This document shows positions 59,817 to 64,000 of a DNA stretch of 64,000 nucleotides, one piece after another; position 1 is the first letter of the stretch; the number at the start of each line of letters is the position of its first letter. This DNA comes from Streptomyces caeruleatus (GTDB taxonomy: Bacteria; Actinomycetota; Actinomycetes; Streptomycetales; Streptomycetaceae). The stretch is taken from contig NZ_KQ948941.1 in assembly GCF_001514235.1 (NCBI RefSeq), positions 29,777 to 93,776 of the forward strand, read 5' to 3'. The notes under the pieces are model-generated. The model worked only from the letters and a program-made list of their open reading frames with translations. It ran no database searches and had not been told where the DNA came from. The position numbers and the translations under genes were made by a program.

Positions 59817-60127
59817 GCGCGGCGGTGGCCATGATCCTGGCGCTGGCTGTGGGGACGTATGCCTTCCGGCTGGTGGGGCCGGTGCTGCACGGGCGGGTGG
59901 TGCTGTCGCCGCGGGTGCAGGAGCTGCTGTCGGCGGGGGCTGTTGTCCTGCTGGTGGCCCTGTTGGCGACGGGCGCGCTGACCGAGGGCGGCGGTTTCGC
60001 AGGGTGGGCGCGGCCGGCCGGGGTGCTGGTGGCCGGTGTGCTGGCGTGGTGGCGGGCGCCGTTCCCGGTGGTCGTGCTGGGGGCGGCGGTCGTCACAGCG
60101 GTGCTGCGGGCAACAGGGTTGGCATGA
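59813..60127 (+). CDS. azlD: AzlD-family transporter small subunit
   Basis: 104 residues with about four helices, ATG 59813 in an ATGA overlap with azlC. AVGTYAFRLVGPVLHG and VQELLSAGAVVLLVALL match AzlD proteins; RAPFPVVVLGAAVVTAVLR is the last helix. It completes the AzlCD exporter. A longer open frame in the same register runs back through azlC but is not coding there. Confidence 0.92.
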   Translation: MSAAVAMILALAVGTYAFRLVGPVLHGRVVLSPRVQELLSAGAVVLLVALLATGALTEGGGFAGWARPAGVLVAGVLAWWRAPFPVVVLGAAVVTAVLRATGLA

Positions 60128-60152
60128 ATGGCCCCAGTGGGAGAATTGCCGG

Positions 60153-60395
60153 GTGAGCACCGGTGAAGAGAACAACCACGGGGAGAGCGGCGGCAGTGCC
60201 GCGGGCAACAAACTTGCGACGGGGTTGTCCGTCGGGCTGAGCATCGGCGTGAGCATCGGCCTTGTCCTGGGGATGACCGTCCTCGACAACCTGGCCCTCG
60301 GGCTGTCGCTGGGGATGTGCATGGGCATCGCCGTCGGCACCGGGGTGGGTGTCGGCCGGATGCGGGCCGCAGAGCCAGAAGACAGAGGCGAGTAG
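60153..60395 (+). CDS. small glycine-rich two-helix membrane protein
   Basis: 80 residues from GTG 60153 (MSTGEENNHGESGG), 25 bp after azlD. After a polar 20-residue start come two Gly-patterned helices: LSVGLSIGVSIGLVLGM and LSLGMCMGIAVGTGVGVG, with Gly at every fourth position (glycine-zipper pattern), then a charged tail. It resembles small uncharacterised streptomycete membrane proteins. Possibly cotranscribed with azlCD and followed by a methyltransferase gene 27 bp later. Function unknown. Confidence 0.72.
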   Translation: MSTGEENNHGESGGSAAGNKLATGLSVGLSIGVSIGLVLGMTVLDNLALGLSLGMCMGIAVGTGVGVGRMRAAEPEDRGE

Positions 60396-60422
60396 GCGCC
60401 GCCTCCGCTAGGGTCCCCGGCC

Positions 60423-61079
60423 ATGACCGACTCCGACTTCCTGACCACCACCCGCACCTTCTACGACGCCGTCGCGGAGGACTACGCGACCCTCTTCCAG
60501 GACGAGCTCGTGAACCGGCCGCTGGAGCGGGCACTGCTGAGCGTGTTCGCCGAACTCGTCGAGGAGGGCGGAGCCGGCCAGGACGGGCTGGTGGCCGATC
60601 TGGGGTGCGGGCCGGGCCGGACGACCGGGCGCCTCGCCGCGCTGGGGCTGAACGTGTTCGGGCTCGACCTGTCGGAGTCGATGCTCACGATCGCCCGCCG
60701 CGAGAACCCGGAACTCCGTTTCGAGCAGGGCTCGATGCTGGAACTGGATCTCCCGGACGGCTCGCTGGCCGGTGCCCTGTCCTTCTACTCCTCCATCCAC
60801 ACGCCTGTGGACCGGCTCCCGGCCCTCTTCGCCGAGTTCCACCGGGTGCTGGCGCCGGGCGCGCCCCTGCTCGTCGCCTTCCAGGCCGGCGACGAGCACC
60901 GGCACCACGACCAGCCCTGGGGTCACCCGGTCGCGCTCACCTTCCAGCGTCGCCGCCCGGAGGACATGGTCGCCCTGCTGACGGCGGCCGGCTTCGCCCT
61001 GGTCTCCCGGACGGTCCGCGAACCGGATCCCGCGCTCGACGAGACGTCCCCGCAGGCGTTCCTGATCGCCCGCAAGTAA
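60423..61079 (+). CDS. class I SAM-dependent methyltransferase
   Basis: 218 residues from ATG 60423. TRTFYDAVAEDYATLFQDE is the usual lead-in; SAM motif I is LVADLGCGPGRTTGRLAALG (about residue 58), then FGLDLSESMLTIARREN (motif II), SLAGALSFYSSIHT and FHRVLAPGAPLLVAFQAG. A small-molecule methyltransferase of the Methyltransf_25/11 type; substrate cannot be read from sequence. Last plus-strand gene of the azlC-azlD-small protein run. Confidence 0.9.
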   Translation: MTDSDFLTTTRTFYDAVAEDYATLFQDELVNRPLERALLSVFAELVEEGGAGQDGLVADLGCGPGRTTGRLAALGLNVFGLDLSESMLTIARRENPELRFEQGSMLELDLPDGSLAGALSFYSSIHTPVDRLPALFAEFHRVLAPGAPLLVAFQAGDEHRHHDQPWGHPVALTFQRRRPEDMVALLTAAGFALVSRTVREPDPALDETSPQAFLIARK

Positions 61080-61094
61080 GCCGCCCAGGACTGA

Positions 61095-62852
61095 CTACAG
61101 GCTCCCGGCGATGTCCCGCGCCGCGATGTACCCGAACGTCATCGCCGGACCGATCGTCGAGCCCGCGCCCGCGTAGCTGTGCCCCATGACGGCCGCGCTC
61201 GCGTTTCCGGCGGCGTACAGCCCCCGGATCACCGAGCCGTCCTCCCGCAGCACACGGGCACGGGCGTCCGTGACGAGGCCGCCCTTGGTGCCGAGGTCGC
61301 CGGGGACGATCCGGAAGGCGTGATAGGGCGGGAGCCAGAGCGGCGCCAGGCAGGAGTTCGGGAGGACGGACGGGTCCGTGTAGTAGTGGTCGTAGGCGCT
61401 GTCGCCCCGGTGGAAGTCGGGGTCCTTGCCGCGCCACGCCTGGGAGTTGAAGCGGTCCACGGTGGTGCGCAGGGCCGTCGCCGGAACGCCGATCGAGGTG
61501 GCGAGCGCGTCCAGGGTCCAGGCCTTGTGCGCGGCGCCGGAGTCGTACCAGCCGGCCGGGAGGGGCAGCGTCGGCAGGACGTCCTTGAAGAGGTACCGGT
61601 TGCGGTAGTTCTGGTCGACGATCAGCCAGGACGGGATGGCGGGGCTGGTGTCCTGGACGTCGTACATGGTGTGGACGACGTCGCTGTAGGGGGCGGCCTC
61701 GTTGACGAACCGGGCGCCTGCCGCGTTGACCAACAGGCCGCCGGGGAGGGTGCGTTCGGACAGGCAGAAGTACGGCTGGCCGGGGAGCGGGATCGCCGGG
61801 CCCCACCAGGCGTCGTCCATGAGGCCGAGGGCGGCGCCGAGCCGGTGGCCGGCCCGGATGCCGTCGCCGGTGTTCTCCTTCGCGCCGACCGTCCAGTCCG
61901 TGCCGATGGGCCGGCGCTGGTACTGCGCACGCATCGCCGCGTTGTGCTCGAAGCCGCCCGAGCCGACGATCACGCCCCGGCGGGCGCGGACCAGGCCGGG
62001 CGCGCCGTCCCGGGTGACGACCGCCCCGCTCACGGCGCCGCCCTCGACGTACAGGTCGGTGAGCGGTGTGCCGAGCCACACCGGGACCCCGGCCGACCGC
62101 AGCCCCAGCCGTAGCCCGGCCGCCAGCGACTGCCCCATGGTCAGCGGCTTCTCCCCGCGCAGTGCCGCGGCCGTACCGCGCGCGAGGCACTCCGCGGCGA
62201 CCGCGGCGCCCTTGACGTTCACCGCCGCCAGGGCCAGCCACTTGTAGTCGGCGCTGAAGACGACCATGCCGGCGGGCACGTCCATGTACGGCGGGTTCAG
62301 CCGCGCCAGTTCCGCGCCGAGGAGGTTGCCGTCGAGTTGGTCGGGCTCGACGGAGCGGCCGTTCGGGAGGCCGCCGGGCAGCTCGGGGTAGTAGTCGCTG
62401 TAGCCCTCCATCCAGCGGAAGCGGAGCGGGCTGTTAGCCATGACGAAGGAGAGCATCGCCGGGCCGTGGGCGAGAAAGGCCCGCTGCCGCTCGGCCGGGA
62501 CGTCCGGGCCGACGACCGCGGCGAGGTACTCGGCGGCCTTCGCGGGCGTGTCCGGCACGCCCGCCGCGAGCAGCACCAAGTTGTTGGGGATCCAGATCCC
62601 GGCGCCGGACCGGGCGGCGGATCCACCGAAGGTGGGTGCCTTCTCCAGCACCACGCAGCTCAGGCCCTGCCGGGCGGCGGTGAGGGCGGCGGTCATGCCG
62701 GCCGCGCCGGAGCCGACGACCACGACGTCGTACGTGCCGAGGAGGGGCAGGTCGGCAGCACGGGCAGTGGTGAGCCCCAGGGTGGCGGCGGCGGTGCCCG
62801 CGGCGCCGGCGGCGAGTACGTGTCTTCGGGAAAGGTGCGCGCTCGTGGTCAT
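61095..62852 (-). CDS. KstD-like (3-oxosteroid 1-dehydrogenase family) flavoprotein, Tat-exported
   Basis: 585 residues from ATG 62852 (MTTSAHLSRRHVLAAGAAG): the twin-arginine signal SRRHVLAAG suggests export. FAD motif YDVVVVGSGAAGMTAALTAA (about residues 41-60), EKAPTFGGSAARSGAG, GVIVGSGGFEHN, GGLVTDARARVLRED and the C-terminal GLYAAGNASAAVMGHSYAGAGSTIGPAMTFG closing FAD motif all fit the fumarate reductase/KstD family. Steroid is the usual substrate class, but the Tat signal is unusual for KstD and the substrate is uncertain. A near-perfect inverted repeat lies 28 bp upstream of its start, and a truncated LysR gene faces away from it. Confidence 0.88.
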   Translation of the reverse strand: MTTSAHLSRRHVLAAGAAGTAAATLGLTTARAADLPLLGTYDVVVVGSGAAGMTAALTAARQGLSCVVLEKAPTFGGSAARSGAGIWIPNNLVLLAAGVPDTPAKAAEYLAAVVGPDVPAERQRAFLAHGPAMLSFVMANSPLRFRWMEGYSDYYPELPGGLPNGRSVEPDQLDGNLLGAELARLNPPYMDVPAGMVVFSADYKWLALAAVNVKGAAVAAECLARGTAAALRGEKPLTMGQSLAAGLRLGLRSAGVPVWLGTPLTDLYVEGGAVSGAVVTRDGAPGLVRARRGVIVGSGGFEHNAAMRAQYQRRPIGTDWTVGAKENTGDGIRAGHRLGAALGLMDDAWWGPAIPLPGQPYFCLSERTLPGGLLVNAAGARFVNEAAPYSDVVHTMYDVQDTSPAIPSWLIVDQNYRNRYLFKDVLPTLPLPAGWYDSGAAHKAWTLDALATSIGVPATALRTTVDRFNSQAWRGKDPDFHRGDSAYDHYYTDPSVLPNSCLAPLWLPPYHAFRIVPGDLGTKGGLVTDARARVLREDGSVIRGLYAAGNASAAVMGHSYAGAGSTIGPAMTFGYIAARDIAGSL

Positions 62853-62879
62853 GGGGGCAGCTCCCGCCTGGACGGCTCC

Positions 62880-62906
62880 GCATTTCTGAGGATGTGTCAG
62901 AAATGC
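62880..62906. promoter_or_regulatory. inverted repeat upstream of the KstD-like gene
   Basis: GCATTTCTGA at 62880-62889 and its exact complement TCAGAAATGC at 62897-62906, 7 bp apart. The symmetry and position between the flavoprotein and the LysR remnant suggest a regulator operator overlapping the promoter. The spacing also fits a LysR-type box (T-N11-A style). Confidence 0.65.
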
Positions 62907-62936
62907 GAATGTGACGCGGATGCCTTGTGAAGTCAA

Positions 62937-63473
62937 GTGCGGAGCACGGCAGTTGAAGCGCGCGTTGAAGTGCCCTGGGTGCTGGCGGTGCGGGCCGACG
63001 ATCCGCTCGCGCGGCGGCCGTACGTCGACGTCGGCGCCGACCTGCGTGACGTACGGCTGATCCGGCTGCCGCCGAACTCCGCCTCGGCGGCTCATCTGGA
63101 CGCCGCCTGCGCGGAGCTGGGCGTCCGTCTCACGCACGACACGAGCGTCGCCGACTGGGACACGGCGCTGCTGCTGGCCGAGCTGGGGGTCGGGCGGGCG
63201 GTGCTGCCCGCGCTGCCGGGCCTGCCCGTCCCCGGCCGCGACGGCGACCTGCGGCTGATCCCGCTGCCCGCCCTGCGCCCGCTGCCCGTGGGCTGGGCGG
63301 TCCGCCGCTGGGACGCGCTCAGCCCGCCGGACCGGGCGTTCGCGGACCTGGTGGAGAGCCGGCGCAGGGCAGCGGGCGGTCCGGCGGCTCGGGGAACACG
63401 GGCAGCCCGGGCGGCTAGTTCAGGCCGATCGCCGCGCAGTCCGCCGCGTACTCGGGGGTGCAGATCTGCTTGA
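62937..63473 (+). pseudogene. LysR-family regulator remnant (effector-binding domain only)
   Basis: The frame reads about 135 residues of a LysR C-terminal domain: VLAVRADDPLARRPYVDV, DVRLIRLPPNSASAAHLDAAC, LLLAELGVGRAVLPALPGL and DRAFADLVESRR. The N-terminal HTH and linker (about 150 residues) are missing; nothing upstream in any frame supplies them. It is therefore a 5'-truncated gene without DNA-binding function. The frame overlaps the convergent sugar-binding gene by 59 bp at its end, where the homology has already stopped. Confidence 0.75.
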
Positions 63474-64000
63474 CGGTGTAGACGTCGTCCTGGATCACCG
63501 TCTCCTCGATGTTGCTCTTCGTGAGGGCGACCACCGGCACCAGCTGCGCCGGGATGCCCTCGTCGGTCGGGCTGTCGACCGAGTTCTGGGTCAGCGCGTC
63601 GAACTCGATGTCGCGGCCCTGGACCTTGTACACGGCGATCTTCGCGGCGTTGGTCGCCTCCAGCAGGAACGACTTGTACACCGTCATGAACTGCTCACCC
63701 GAGACGACCCGCTGCACCGCGTCCAGGTTCGCGTCCTGCCCGGTGACCGGCGGGATCTTGCTCGCGCCCGCCTCCTTGAAGGCGTCGATGACGCCGTCCG
63801 CCAAGCCGTCGCTCGCCGAGTAGACGGCGGCGATGTTGTTCAGCCCGACGGCGGCAATCGCCTTCTTCATGTTCGCCTTGGCCGCCTCGGGCGACCACTT
63901 GTCGGTGTCGTACCGCTTGACGATGTTCACCTCGCCCTCGAGCTCGTCGAGCGCGCCCTTCTTGACCAGGCCCGTGTTCGGGTCGGCGGGGTCGCCGTTC
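63415..64000 (-). CDS. sugar ABC transporter substrate-binding protein (partial)
   Basis: The C-terminal 195 residues of a periplasmic-binding-protein type I (ribose/xylose-like) lipoprotein; the start is outside the window. Recognisable: WSPEAAKANMKKAIAAVGLN, IAAVYSASDGLADGVIDAFKEAG, PPVTGQDANLDAVQRVVSGEQ and MTVYKSF, followed by the C-terminal tail with a Cys pair (QICTPEYAADCAA). The GQDANLDAVQRI-type hinge matches xylose-binding (XylF/ChvE) relatives. The neighbouring permease and ATPase genes are presumably outside the window. Confidence 0.88.
   Translation of the reverse strand, partial: NGDPADPNTGLVKKGALDELEGEVNIVKRYDTDKWSPEAAKANMKKAIAAVGLNNIAAVYSASDGLADGVIDAFKEAGASKIPPVTGQDANLDAVQRVVSGEQFMTVYKSFLLEATNAAKIAVYKVQGRDIEFDALTQNSVDSPTDEGIPAQLVPVVALTKSNIEETVIQDDVYTVKQICTPEYAADCAAIGLN

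Noticed and set aside
61095..62852. KstR-type (AACnnGTT) operator control of the KstD-like gene
   Set aside because: The upstream inverted repeat is GCATTTCTGA-N7-TCAGAAATGC and does not match the KstR motif.

Overview
The window is high-GC chromosomal DNA from a streptomycete-like actinomycete. Coding is dense with strong third-position GC bias, and GTG starts and ATGA/GTGA start-stop overlaps are common. Other pointers are a c-di-AMP (ydaO-type) riboswitch, a futalosine-type menaquinone pathway, a complete nuoA-N operon and a characteristic Streptomyces intergenic repeat at 5902-6060. No rRNA, tRNA, CRISPR array, insertion sequence or phage was seen.

Layout. 1-11 kb: intact conserved genes (an ABC-2 exporter pair, a LolA-like lipoprotein, a polyprenyl diphosphate synthase) lie among five broken genes: an amidase, an FMN reductase, a CHRD protein, a POT peptide transporter and a CocE/NonD hydrolase. 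The broken genes carry frameshifts, three in-frame TGG-to-TGA changes and short tandem repeats. 11-18 kb: riboswitch plus LysM/transglycosylase gene, HAD phosphatase, fumarylacetoacetase, M56 peptidase, RecQ. 18-34.4 kb: nuoA-N on the minus strand, intact, reading right to left, with a candidate Rex operator upstream of nuoA and a strong terminator after nuoN. 35-41.7 kb: NlpC/P60 hydrolase, Tat-exported flavoprotein, peptide deformylase, geranylgeranyl-reductase-like (MenJ-like) enzyme, GNAT, PASTA protein, menG. 41.7-47 kb: a candidate cell-surface polysaccharide locus (acyltransferase, fused polysaccharide deacetylase/GT2 synthase, small membrane protein, divergent GH18-like lipoprotein). 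47-57.8 kb: mqnC with a reduced amidohydrolase-like partner, prepilin peptidase, two unknown proteins, two Ser/Thr kinases with different sensor regions, mqnA. 57.8-64 kb: cold-shock gene with a long leader, XRE-cupin regulator divergent from azlCD, a small membrane protein, a methyltransferase, a KstD-like flavoprotein, a LysR remnant and the end of a sugar-binding protein gene.

A shared theme is respiration and menaquinone: polyprenyl synthase (side chain), mqnA and mqnC (ring), menG (methylation), a side-chain reductase candidate and complex I (the quinone user) all lie within about 52 kb. A second theme is tandem repeats with units of 6, 9, 13, 15, 19, 24, 26, 30 and 42 bp, in genes and between them, densest in the decaying left end.
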